From: Psychrobacter aquimaris
GTDB taxonomy: Bacteria > Pseudomonadota > Gammaproteobacteria > Pseudomonadales > Moraxellaceae
Length of the DNA stretch: 64,000 bases
Direction of reading: 5' to 3'
Assembly (NCBI RefSeq): GCF_016107525.1
Contig: NZ_JABASR010000012.1
Coordinates: 1 to 64,000 of the forward strand
The notes under the pieces were generated by a model. The model saw only the letters and a program-made list of their open reading frames with translations. It made no database searches and had not been told where the DNA came from. A program made the position numbers and the translations under genes. Positions 24,746 through 33,507 of the stretch are shown here, in pieces (position 1 is the first letter of the stretch; every line of letters starts with the position of its first letter).

Positions 24746-26407
24746 TTAAATTTTGATTGGCGATGAGGTTTTTGGATTTTCATCATAGTCGCCAACCCGC
24801 TGTTTAATGAGGTCAAAGTCAAAGTGCTCGTCTCCCATGAGGCTGACTACTACACAGACGATGGTACTGGCACCGTAAGCCGTCAATGAGGCGAGTAAGA
24901 CCATATATTGACGTAGGAAGCCAGTAGCAAAGATTAACATTAGTATCAGCGTGATAGCGGCAGCTACCATACCTATTTTACGACCTAAGAAACCAAAAAC
25001 CATCAGACCAATGACCACAGCCGCACCAACACTGGCCAATATCTCAAAGAATAATGCGGTGAAGCCAGTAATGGGTATTAGCTCAAAGCGGGCAACGCAG
25101 AATAATAAAAGCCCGACGATCACAGCTGAGGTAAATGCCACATTGGTTACGCGATTCCAGAAGACGCTAGCAATGACAGGGAAGACAATGGCGCCCCATA
25201 ATGCGCCAACGAAGACCAGCATCACTAAAATATCGAGCTTAAAGCTGGCAAAAATTAATCCAGCAGCTGTGGCAATAATCATCGTGCCACGACCAACGAG
25301 CATCATGGTTTTTGGTTTGACGCGACCTTTAGCGATATTTTTACCGTAGACATCGGCCATCATAATCGTCGATAGCGCCGATAAATCTGAATCCGCGGTC
25401 GATGATAATGAACCAATTACTAATATGAAAAATAGTGCGATAAATACAGGATGTAAGTAGGTGCTGACCATTTGCGGGATTAAGTTATTCATATTGCCAT
25501 CAAGTGGTTCGATGCCGATAGTCACCGCCATTAATCCAATCATACCAAGCCCAATGACAATACCAGCGTAGCCGACTGTGGCAGTGATAAAGGTCGCTTT
25601 AATCTTGGTTTTATCAATCGCAAATAAGCGCTGGGTAATGGTTTGGTTGCCAATAGCATAGGCTAGAACCGCGACAAAATACGGTGCACCTTGCTGAAAG
25701 AAGGCTTCAGAGGAAAAGAAATCCTGCTGCTCTAACGTCAGGTTAGAGAGTCCGTCGACCATAACTGAAGGGCCACCCATGGAAAACAGTACCGCTGGAA
25801 TAATGACAACACCAATCGCCATCAAGGCGACCAATTGAGCAAAGTCAGTAAAGACCGAGGCACGAAAGCCTGACGTTAAGGTATAACTTAGCACACCAAT
25901 ACCCGCGATCATTACCCCTGTTTGAAACGATAACGGTGATAAGACTGAAACCAAGGCGCCCGCGGCAGTAAAGTTGACCATCAAGCTAATTAAGCTGCCC
26001 ATAATATTGGATATGGCTAAAATTAATTGGCTTGATGATCCGTGGCGGGCGTGGATAAGTTCACCTAAGGTATGACCATTTGGAGCCAATTCACGAAAAC
26101 GCATACCAAAAGGGTAAATGAATAAAATCATCAAGGCACCCCAAAAGCCATAATGTATTGGACCTGATACTCCGTATTTATAGCCAGAGGTAGCAGCCGC
26201 ATAAAATGATGCCGCCCAAATCCAAGTGGCGGTCATACTGGCTGCACCCATACCGAAGCCCACGCCGTGACCTGCGACCATAAAACCAGAAGTCGTTTCT
26301 TTATCCTTTTTAATCAATAAAGAGAGTAGATAGGTGCCACCATAAAATGCTAATAACAATAAAATAATAGTTAATGATGAAAATTGGAACAATGACTCAG
26401 TTTTCAA
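24746..26407 (-). CDS. sodium:solute symporter family transporter
   Basis: About 553 residues with roughly 13 hydrophobic segments, typical of the SSS family: GFMVAGHGVGFGMGAASMTATW, then SGFRASVFTDFAQ, a hallmark of this family, then ADSDLSALSTIM. No ATG fits the N-terminus. The frame opens with TTG codons at 26422 and 26407, and GAGG lies 7 nt before the second, so a TTG start at 26407 is preferred. The substrate is not evident; family members carry carboxylates, amino acids or urea-like solutes. It is probably cotranscribed with the 44-aa subunit gene. Confidence 0.85.
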   Translation of the reverse strand: MKTESLFQFSSLTIILLLLAFYGGTYLLSLLIKKDKETTSGFMVAGHGVGFGMGAASMTATWIWAASFYAAATSGYKYGVSGPIHYGFWGALMILFIYPFGMRFRELAPNGHTLGELIHARHGSSSQLILAISNIMGSLISLMVNFTAAGALVSVLSPLSFQTGVMIAGIGVLSYTLTSGFRASVFTDFAQLVALMAIGVVIIPAVLFSMGGPSVMVDGLSNLTLEQQDFFSSEAFFQQGAPYFVAVLAYAIGNQTITQRLFAIDKTKIKATFITATVGYAGIVIGLGMIGLMAVTIGIEPLDGNMNNLIPQMVSTYLHPVFIALFFILVIGSLSSTADSDLSALSTIMMADVYGKNIAKGRVKPKTMMLVGRGTMIIATAAGLIFASFKLDILVMLVFVGALWGAIVFPVIASVFWNRVTNVAFTSAVIVGLLLFCVARFELIPITGFTALFFEILASVGAAVVIGLMVFGFLGRKIGMVAAAITLILMLIFATGFLRQYMVLLASLTAYGASTIVCVVVSLMGDEHFDFDLIKQRVGDYDENPKTSSPIKI

Positions 26408-26422
26408 ACTCAGACCTCGCAA

Positions 26423-27164
26423 TTGTTTGTTGATAAATAAAGTTCAGTAGAAACGAAAGATACCAAACCATTAGGAATACAGCACAGCCTACATCACCCT
26501 AATACTGAGCGAATGTATGTGGCTAATATAAATAGCGAAAATTCCAACTGTAGTGGTAAGCAAGTGCTAAGTGTCATGCCGCTGTTTGATGACTCACATA
26601 GTGTTAAATCAAAAAGACAGGTGCTACTCTCGATAGGCATCAGTTAATGGATAAACCATGATGCTATTAATAAGCATACACAAAGGTAGCTGAGTACTAG
26701 AGAAGGCCCATATGATGAGCGTCTATAGCAAAATTACGAATAAGCACTAAGCCATGATTGCATGACCCGAACTCGATTTAGACAGCCTTATCAGCTGTAA
26801 TAAGCAATAGGTAAGAGGTTTCTACTTAACCATTGCGATTGATGTGTTACTTAGAGACATTAATAAATAAAATTAAATATTTGTTAAGCCTATGTAACAT
26901 ATTTGCGCGCTAATAGTAACCTATTATGTCGGCAACCTCAAACTTTATCCAATATTCGCTAGATAAGGTTTAGTGAGGACATAGAGAGAGTTGTATAGAA
27001 CGAACAAATGAGATTTTAGAAGATAGGCTTTTAGAGGGGATACATTCGGGTTAGTAACAATGGCTATGTCACTATTTTTTAAATCACAATGATGTATGTT
27101 TGGTTGAAGTTTTCATTAAACAGTTGTAGGTGATTGCTCTTAACAGAAAAGTTGCCGTAGAGTG
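26423..27164. other. long non-coding interval between symporter and fdhD
   Basis: About 740 nt without a supportable gene. It must contain the symporter promoter (minus) and the 3' end of fdhD transcription. I see no clear terminator or repeat. Confidence 0.5.
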
Positions 27165-28262
27165 CTAGAGGTCTGGATAATTTGTATAGTAAGTGACTCT
27201 GTTATCACGCAAAAAACCTGCCAATCCTAAACCATAACGCTCAGCAACCTTTACCGCGGTACTAGTAGGCGCAGACATACCAACCAACCAAGGTATGCGA
27301 CCACGAATGGATTTTTGTACCAGCTCTATTGAGAGACGTGAGGTCATAAGCACACAGCTAACCTCTACCCTTTGGCGCAGTTGCCAACCGATCAGCTTAT
27401 CAAGCGCATTATGGCGTCCTACATCTTCGAATAGATATAACTGCTGATTGTACATCGTCGCAGCGGCGTGTACGGCACCGGTTAATTGATGTGTGTGCTG
27501 TGCAGTATCGACTTGCTGCCGTATTGCTAATAGATAATCAAGGCTTGGTGTATCTGCTTTTTGCCTGTTTTGACGATATATACTCAAGTCAGGCAGCGCT
27601 TGTGTCAGTCCAGTGATGCCGCACATACCACAACCTGTACGCCCTGCTAGCTGACGTTTTTGTGCTTGGATACGCTGATGGCAACGCTGGTTTAGTACTA
27701 GCTCCACCACATAAATGTCATAATCTTGCAGTGACGACAAGCTTTGTTCAAATGCTGAAAATTCAAGACTTTCATTCGTAGAATCCTTTATAAACGAGTC
27801 CTGCATAAATGAATCTTGCGTGAACTTTTGATAATCTGCAATATCATTCAGTTGGGTAACTTCCCAATCCAGCAGCTCATGGCTATGTTGAATTAAGCCC
27901 TCACTAAACAAAAAGCCGACGGCTAAATACTCTAACTGGTGAGGGCTTGCCATCAATACTGCATAGTGAATACCATTGATAACGATAGCAACCGCAGCTT
28001 CCACTGCTAAGCTAGCAGATTGACACTCAATACTGATTTGATGAATATTGGTCTGCGCAATACTAGTCTTAGCAGCATGGGTCTCAGCAATATTGTTATG
28101 GTCATATTTATCTGACGGATAATGATGCTTTTGCGCCCAGTGATTACGCGCAAGCGGTGTTGCAGATGACTCTAGAGTTTCTGAGGTCTTATTTGTTAGG
28201 CTATTTACCAAGAATTGATCGCTATATTTTGCGTCACTTTCAGTATCACTTTGGGTAATCAT
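27165..28262 (-). CDS. fdhD: formate dehydrogenase accessory sulfurtransferase FdhD
   Basis: 365 residues. FdhD moves sulfur from a cysteine desulfurase to the molybdenum cofactor of formate dehydrogenases. The redox CxxC is at 211-214 (GRTGCGMCGITG). Other family stretches are EYLAVGFLFSEGLI, GAVHAAATMY, FEDVGRHNALDKLIG and SRLSIELVQKS. It is longer than usual at the N-terminus (about 70 extra residues). There is also a short internal repeat QDSFMQDSFIKDS (about 149-161) that looks like a lineage-specific expansion. It lies 70 nt after the molybdoenzyme gene on the same strand, its likely client. Confidence 0.92.
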   Translation of the reverse strand: MITQSDTESDAKYSDQFLVNSLTNKTSETLESSATPLARNHWAQKHHYPSDKYDHNNIAETHAAKTSIAQTNIHQISIECQSASLAVEAAVAIVINGIHYAVLMASPHQLEYLAVGFLFSEGLIQHSHELLDWEVTQLNDIADYQKFTQDSFMQDSFIKDSTNESLEFSAFEQSLSSLQDYDIYVVELVLNQRCHQRIQAQKRQLAGRTGCGMCGITGLTQALPDLSIYRQNRQKADTPSLDYLLAIRQQVDTAQHTHQLTGAVHAAATMYNQQLYLFEDVGRHNALDKLIGWQLRQRVEVSCVLMTSRLSIELVQKSIRGRIPWLVGMSAPTSTAVKVAERYGLGLAGFLRDNRVTYYTNYPDL

Positions 28263-28332
28263 AATACCTCGTTATATCGTATGGTCATTGCCAAAGTTAT
28301 TGTTCCTTTTAAATATAGCCATTACTTAAGCA

Positions 28333-30687
28333 TCAGCTCGTTGCTGACTGAGCCTGATCGGTCGTACTAGCATTTGCCTCAACACGTTGCAAAACAACGG
28401 TCGTCGATTTATACGCTGGTATGTGAGAGTCTGGTGCATACGTGTCTAAATCAAATAAGTCATTACATTCAGGATAATAAGTTGCGACCGCGTTGGCGGC
28501 GATATCCATCTCAGTCAATACTAAAGGCCCTAGCATGCGTGGCTGATCTAAATTGTCTGTGCCTTTCAAGTTAACTGTGCTGGCATGGCGGGATACCATC
28601 ACTCTGTCACCTGCTTGCCAACCCAAACGAGTCATTTCATCTGGATGCATAAGCAACACATCGCGGCGATTGGTTTGGCGATAGCGATCTTCAAACCCAA
28701 AGATCATGGTGTTAAACTGGTCATGGCTACGGACACTGGTCAATTGCCAAACCTTTTGCGTTGTATTCTCACTATCATCCATGCCCTTAGCGTCTGCCAT
28801 TTGTGCGGCGACGTAAGTAATTGGGTATTGTGGTACTTCAAACTGCGCTTTGCCACTGTCGGTATTCCACACACGATGACGCGCAGGATGATATAAGTGA
28901 AAGCCACGCTCAGCTGCGCGAATACGCTGATTAAAGTCTTCAAAACCGTCAATCGCTTGGGTGATATAATCACGAACGATGTCAAAGTCTTCACTCATCG
29001 CTTGCCAAGGAATGGACGAATCAGCACCAAGCACGTGAGTGGCAATATCTGCCACAATTTGTGCTTCAGATTTCAGCGTATCGCTGACAGGCTTCAGGTT
29101 GCCTCGAGTGGGTACAATCTGACACATGGAGTCTTCAATCGTCGCAAACTGTTCACCTTTGGCGGTGATAATACGTTCGGTGCGACCTAGGCAAGGTAAA
29201 ATCAGATTGTTCGCGCCCGGATACAGCATAGTTTCATTCAGCTTGGTGCCGACGAAAATATTAAGCTGAGTGGTTGTCAAAGCTTGTTGAATAGCAGTGG
29301 TATCTGGTGCTGCAACGGCATAATTTCCACCCATACCCATAAAGACTTTTAGCTTACCGGCAATCAATGCTTTCGCACCAGAGACCACATCAAAACCGTT
29401 TTCTTGCGGCATCGGACGTTCAAAAACGCGCTCAAGGCTGTCGAGTAGCTTTTGTGCAGGGCGCTCATGGATGCCCATGGTGCGGTCGCCCTGTACGTTA
29501 GAGTGACCACGAACGGGAGACGCGCCTGCGCCATCAATACCAATCATACCCATCAATAGTAATAGGTTGGTAATCATCGCTACGTTGTCGTCGCCTTGGA
29601 CGTGCTGAGTTATGCCCATACCCCACGTGCAAATGGTCGCAGGACTTGCCGCTACCAATTTTGCAATATTAATGATTTCCTCTTTACTGATACCAGACCC
29701 GCGTTCCACATCCGGCCATGATTGTTGGCGAAGCCACGCGTCGAGTACCTCATATCCTGAGGTATGCTCATCGATAAAGTTTTGATTGATTTTATTATTT
29801 TTAGTCAGCCACTTAGCGATACCTGTTAATAGTGCTGCATCGCCGCCGATCTGAATTTGAAGGACCTCATCGACCATCTCATCACTTTGACCAGCTGCCA
29901 TATGCGTGGGCTTTTGCGGGTTTCTAAATTTACGTAAGCCTTGTTCGCGCATAGGGTTGATTGAGAGGATTCGACAGCCTTGCTCGTGAGCATGAGCAAG
30001 CATTTCAAGCATGCGCGGATGATTGGTCGCAGGATTTTGTCCAAACATCAATATCAGTTTGGCTTGCTCAAAGTCTTCCAATTTCACGGTCGCTTTGCCA
30101 ATACCTAGTTGTCTACCTAGCATTACCGACGTTGGTTCGTGACACATATTGGAGCAATCTGGTAAATTATTGGTGCCAAAACAGCGCACAAACAGCTGAT
30201 ACATAAAGGCTGGCTCGTTAGTCACACGGCCTGAGGTATAAAATAGCGCCTCGTCTGGCGAATCAAGCTGTCTTAACTGCTCAGCGATACATTGATAAGC
30301 GGCGTCCCAAGAAATCGGTAAGTAGCGGTCTTGTGCGGCATCATAGTATAAAGGCTCTGATAAGCGACCACTGTGCTCAAGCTCATAACCCGACCACGCT
30401 TGTAGTTCGGTGATGCTATGTCGCGCAAAAAACCGAGCATCGGCTTTTTTTGTCATGGTCTCACTGGCGATGACTTTGATGCCATTTTCACAGACATCAA
30501 TGGCTTTATGTGACTTATGATCTGGCCAAGCGCAGCCGGGACAGTCAAATCCTCCATGAGGCTGATTGCTTTTGAATACACTCAAACCGCCTCGCAAAAA
30601 AGTTTGATAGTCCATCAGTTTACGAGTAGAGGAAATCAGCGCAGGCCAACCGGCAGCAGGATGGGAGTAGACAGGAATTTTGCGCAT
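28333..30687 (-). CDS. FdhF/YdeP family molybdopterin oxidoreductase
   Basis: 784 residues of the FdhF/YdeP-type family (formate dehydrogenase alpha-like, bis-MGD). Visible: GFDCPGCAWPDHKSHKAI near residue 50, typical of this subgroup; PDCSNMCHEPTSVMLG; GQNPATNHPRML; GADDNVAM-like QGDDNVAMITNLLLL; and a C-terminal molybdopterin dinucleotide-binding domain (VRSHDQFNTMIFGFEDRYR). The start at 30687 is chosen because GAGG lies 6 nt upstream; the ATG at 30699 has none. Whether the substrate is formate cannot be told from sequence. FdhD immediately downstream supports a sulfurated Mo enzyme. No iron-sulfur or membrane partner subunits are adjacent. Confidence 0.88.
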   Translation of the reverse strand: MRKIPVYSHPAAGWPALISSTRKLMDYQTFLRGGLSVFKSNQPHGGFDCPGCAWPDHKSHKAIDVCENGIKVIASETMTKKADARFFARHSITELQAWSGYELEHSGRLSEPLYYDAAQDRYLPISWDAAYQCIAEQLRQLDSPDEALFYTSGRVTNEPAFMYQLFVRCFGTNNLPDCSNMCHEPTSVMLGRQLGIGKATVKLEDFEQAKLILMFGQNPATNHPRMLEMLAHAHEQGCRILSINPMREQGLRKFRNPQKPTHMAAGQSDEMVDEVLQIQIGGDAALLTGIAKWLTKNNKINQNFIDEHTSGYEVLDAWLRQQSWPDVERGSGISKEEIINIAKLVAASPATICTWGMGITQHVQGDDNVAMITNLLLLMGMIGIDGAGASPVRGHSNVQGDRTMGIHERPAQKLLDSLERVFERPMPQENGFDVVSGAKALIAGKLKVFMGMGGNYAVAAPDTTAIQQALTTTQLNIFVGTKLNETMLYPGANNLILPCLGRTERIITAKGEQFATIEDSMCQIVPTRGNLKPVSDTLKSEAQIVADIATHVLGADSSIPWQAMSEDFDIVRDYITQAIDGFEDFNQRIRAAERGFHLYHPARHRVWNTDSGKAQFEVPQYPITYVAAQMADAKGMDDSENTTQKVWQLTSVRSHDQFNTMIFGFEDRYRQTNRRDVLLMHPDEMTRLGWQAGDRVMVSRHASTVNLKGTDNLDQPRMLGPLVLTEMDIAANAVATYYPECNDLFDLDTYAPDSHIPAYKSTTVVLQRVEANASTTDQAQSATS

Positions 30688-30787
30688 GACAAACCTCATA
30701 GTAAATGGCGGTAGCTAACTTTGATATACAACAACTATATAATGATGAGTAAGAAGTTTGTAGAAGCATTAACTATAGATAACAAAA

Positions 30788-30822
30788 AAACCTTTAAGAA
30801 AAATGTATTTTCTCAAAGGTTT
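30788..30822 (-). terminator. terminator of the cytochrome operon
   Basis: Stem AAACCTTT.AGAAAA / TTTTCT.AAAGGTTT with a T-run on the minus strand. It separates the tsdA-like gene (ends 30921) from the molybdoenzyme gene. Confidence 0.75.
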
Positions 30823-30920
30823 GTCGTGTAAATGCTTACTCACAAGAGAGCGTAGAATGACGTCTTCTTAAGTGAAGTCCTCTTAAGTAAGCTCTTCATA
30901 AATGCCATCTTCTTAATATG

Positions 30921-31889
30921 TCAGTAACGCGTGTCTTTAGGTTTTTTACCATTTGGCCAATCATTGATCTTACCAGCAAAGTCAGGTCGCGGCTGATGAG
31001 TAAAGAAATGCGCCACATCGACGGCATCTTGATCGCTCAGCACATTGCCATGACCCCATAGCCCTTTGGTCTGAATACCCATCGGCATGTTGTATTTTAC
31101 AAAGGCCGCTGCCTTATAAGTACGCGCCATACCAGCACCTATATTAAAGGACTCATCGCCCCATAGTGGTGGGAAGACGATATCGCCGCGACTGTCTTTG
31201 AGGCCTTCGCCATTATCACCATGACAGGTCGCGCATTGAACTTTATAAATTTGTTCGCCGCGGACAGGGTCTGGAATCAATGACTCATCGATTTTACCCG
31301 CATTTTGGATATCGACCTTTTGCTCTTTTGGTGTATTTTGCGACAGCCATTTCATATAAGCCAACATTGCCAGCATTTCAGGTGACTCAGGTTTTAACGG
31401 TTTGCCATTCATTGAGCGCTGGAAGCAGCCATTAATACGTTTGGTTAAATCGACTTCCTTACCAGATCGTGGCATCACGCGCGGATAGAAATTATAACTA
31501 TTGATGTACGGATCACCCAGTGGAATTTTACCTTGTGAAATATGGCAGCTGTTACAGTTCATTTGCGCGCCCACATGCTCTGGCAGTAAGCGCTTGGTTT
31601 CGTTTAATAAGCGTTTACCATAAAATATCTCATCAGCATTTGGCTCATCCAAGATAGCAGTATTTTGCGGCAGCACATAAGTACCGATATCTTCGTTGGC
31701 ATCATCAGCGGTGACTAAGCCGTACTCAGGCGCATTTTGCTCGACAGGCTCGGGCTGTGAGCAACCACTACTGATAGCAGCGACACTGAGCACTGAAGCA
31801 GTAAGGATAGCAGTGGTTAGGTTGCTCATATTGATTTTTTGAGAGATAACGCTAGCAATAGTAGGCAAGTTGAGTGGAGATTTTTTCAT
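30921..31889 (-). CDS. tsdA: TsdA-like diheme cytochrome c (thiosulfate dehydrogenase / tetrathionate reductase)
   Basis: 322 residues. A signal region ends with lipobox ISSGC (Cys43), so it may be a lipoprotein. Heme 1 motif CNSCH is at 112-116 and heme 2 CATCH at 219-223. Between them RINGCFQRSMNGKPL supplies Cys155 in the position of the unusual His/Cys heme ligand of TsdA; YNFYPRVMPRSGKEVDL also fits. TsdA couples thiosulfate oxidation and tetrathionate reduction in the periplasm. Its start overlaps the stop of the triheme gene (TAATG) with AAAGGAGC upstream, so they are cotranslated. The divergent TtrS/TtrR-like genes support a tetrathionate link. Confidence 0.75.
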   Translation of the reverse strand: MKKSPLNLPTIASVISQKINMSNLTTAILTASVLSVAAISSGCSQPEPVEQNAPEYGLVTADDANEDIGTYVLPQNTAILDEPNADEIFYGKRLLNETKRLLPEHVGAQMNCNSCHISQGKIPLGDPYINSYNFYPRVMPRSGKEVDLTKRINGCFQRSMNGKPLKPESPEMLAMLAYMKWLSQNTPKEQKVDIQNAGKIDESLIPDPVRGEQIYKVQCATCHGDNGEGLKDSRGDIVFPPLWGDESFNIGAGMARTYKAAAFVKYNMPMGIQTKGLWGHGNVLSDQDAVDVAHFFTHQPRPDFAGKINDWPNGKKPKDTRY

Positions 31890-33265
31890 TATTTTGCTCC
31901 TTTTGTTTGCGCATCAATACTTAAGTCTGGGGCGATATCCGTACTGGTTTTTGGTTTTTTGGCGAGGAAAGCCCGCATTTTTACCACATCATTGATATCG
32001 ATTTCGGGTGCTTGGTTGGTCCAGCTATTACGGACATAGTTGACCACTTCTGCCACATCCGCATCGCTAAGATTGCTGAATTCAGGCATAGTAAACGCCA
32101 TACGATCATGTGGGGTTTCAGGCATACGACCACCGCTCAAGGTAATCTGTAGTACCGAATCGGCATTGTTAGAATAAACCGCACTATTGCCATCAAGCGC
32201 TGGGAAAATACGCGCGACTCCTTTACCATCGACACGATGACAAACTTGGCAATATTCGGCGTACAAAATCGAACCGCGCGAATCATAGTCGCCATCTAGT
32301 AGTTTTTGCGTGGTGATGTCTTTTTTCGCAGGCAGTGTGGCTTCTTTGTTTGGTGCTGGTGTTAACGTTTTAAGATACGATGACATGGCGTTGATATCGT
32401 AGTCGGTCATATACTGGGTGCTATGCTCAACCACTTCGGCCATGGCACCAAAGGCAGCAGTGGTATCAGTACGTCCGGTTTTAAAGAAATCATTTAGTTC
32501 TGAAACTGTCCAAGTGCCAAGTCCGCGATGCTCACCGCGGATACTTTTGGCGCGCCAACCATCGATGATGGCACCGCTCAAATACTTGTTAGAATCTGCA
32601 TTACTTAGAGCGATTTCTTGAAAGCCAATACCGCGCCCAGTGTGACAAGAGCCGCAGTGCCCAGGACCTTCGATTAAGTATTGACCACGAGTCAATAGGG
32701 CGTTGTCAGTTTCAGGGACAAAGTCACGCTTGCGATCAAATAAGACCTGCCAGTATGCCAAGGGCCAGCGCCAGTTTGCTATGGGGGGTAGCTCGCTTTT
32801 TAGATTGGCTTGTTTAACGGCTTTTACATCGGACATAAAGAAGGCGTACATAGCGGCTAAGTCTTCGTCTGGCATGAGCTGGTAAGATGGGTACGGCATA
32901 GCAGGGTATAAGGCTTTATTATCACTGCGTACCCCATGTTTAACGGCGTTTTTAAAGTCGTCGAAACTATAGTTGCCGATGCCAGTCTCTTTATCGGGTG
33001 TGATATTGGTTGAATAAATTGCCCCAAGTGGCGTTAGCATAGGCAGGCCGCCCGCATAAGTCTCGCCATCGAGTGTGGTATGACACGCGACACAATCAGC
33101 GGTGCGTGCGATATATTCACCCTGCTTGATGAGAGCAGGATCAGTGATATTGACCTCGATATCGCTACTGTTGGTGCGCATATTTGGCAGTAATTGCCCA
33201 ATAATAAAGGCAACCACCAGCCCGATGATGGCTGCTATTATTATAATCAGTGGCCACTTTTTCAT
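31889..33265 (-). CDS. triheme cytochrome c, electron partner of the TsdA-like enzyme
   Basis: 458 residues from the ATG at 33265, which has GGAGG 8 nt upstream; the ATG at 33280 is inside that site. One N-terminal membrane anchor (LIIIIAAIIGLVVAFIIG) is followed by three class I cytochrome domains with CVACH (58-62), CGSCH (204-208) and CQVCH (339-343). The layout resembles the triheme cytochrome subunit of membrane alcohol and gluconate dehydrogenases. Here the coupling to the tsdA-like gene (1-nt overlap) suggests it passes electrons between that enzyme and the respiratory chain. The physiological direction cannot be read from sequence. Confidence 0.8.
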   Translation of the reverse strand: MKKWPLIIIIAAIIGLVVAFIIGQLLPNMRTNSSDIEVNITDPALIKQGEYIARTADCVACHTTLDGETYAGGLPMLTPLGAIYSTNITPDKETGIGNYSFDDFKNAVKHGVRSDNKALYPAMPYPSYQLMPDEDLAAMYAFFMSDVKAVKQANLKSELPPIANWRWPLAYWQVLFDRKRDFVPETDNALLTRGQYLIEGPGHCGSCHTGRGIGFQEIALSNADSNKYLSGAIIDGWRAKSIRGEHRGLGTWTVSELNDFFKTGRTDTTAAFGAMAEVVEHSTQYMTDYDINAMSSYLKTLTPAPNKEATLPAKKDITTQKLLDGDYDSRGSILYAEYCQVCHRVDGKGVARIFPALDGNSAVYSNNADSVLQITLSGGRMPETPHDRMAFTMPEFSNLSDADVAEVVNYVRNSWTNQAPEIDINDVVKMRAFLAKKPKTSTDIAPDLSIDAQTKGAK

Positions 33266-33432
33266 AAGCCCGCCCTCCATAAGATATTTTTACCAAGCTT
33301 ATAATTCATCACTCATATTTCATGAGGCGTATTAATTATCCTTATTGAAATCGAATATTTGTGATTTAAGCTCAGCGAATTAAAAGTTACACGACTGTCA
33401 TCTAGTATAGGGTAGCGGGTAATATTGTGATA

Positions 33433-33476
33433 TTGTGGAAAACCACATTATAATTAAGGTTTTTACTTATAATGTG
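33433..33476. promoter_or_regulatory. inverted repeat in the cytochrome / ttrS divergent promoter region
   Basis: CACATTATAA (33444-33453) and TTATAATGTG (33467-33476) are a perfect 10-bp inverted repeat with 13 nt between, so the half-sites are about two helical turns apart. TGTGG-AAAA-CCACA overlaps its left edge. It lies 31 nt before the sensor kinase start and about 170 nt before the cytochrome start, a good place for a response-regulator site. Confidence 0.55.
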
Positions 33477-33507
33477 CGTTTGCTAGGTCAAATATAAGGC
33501 TAGGTGT

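Noticed and set aside
24951..25349. Open frame antisense to the symporter gene
   Set aside because: A shadow of a low-stop-codon membrane gene, no ribosome site or motif.
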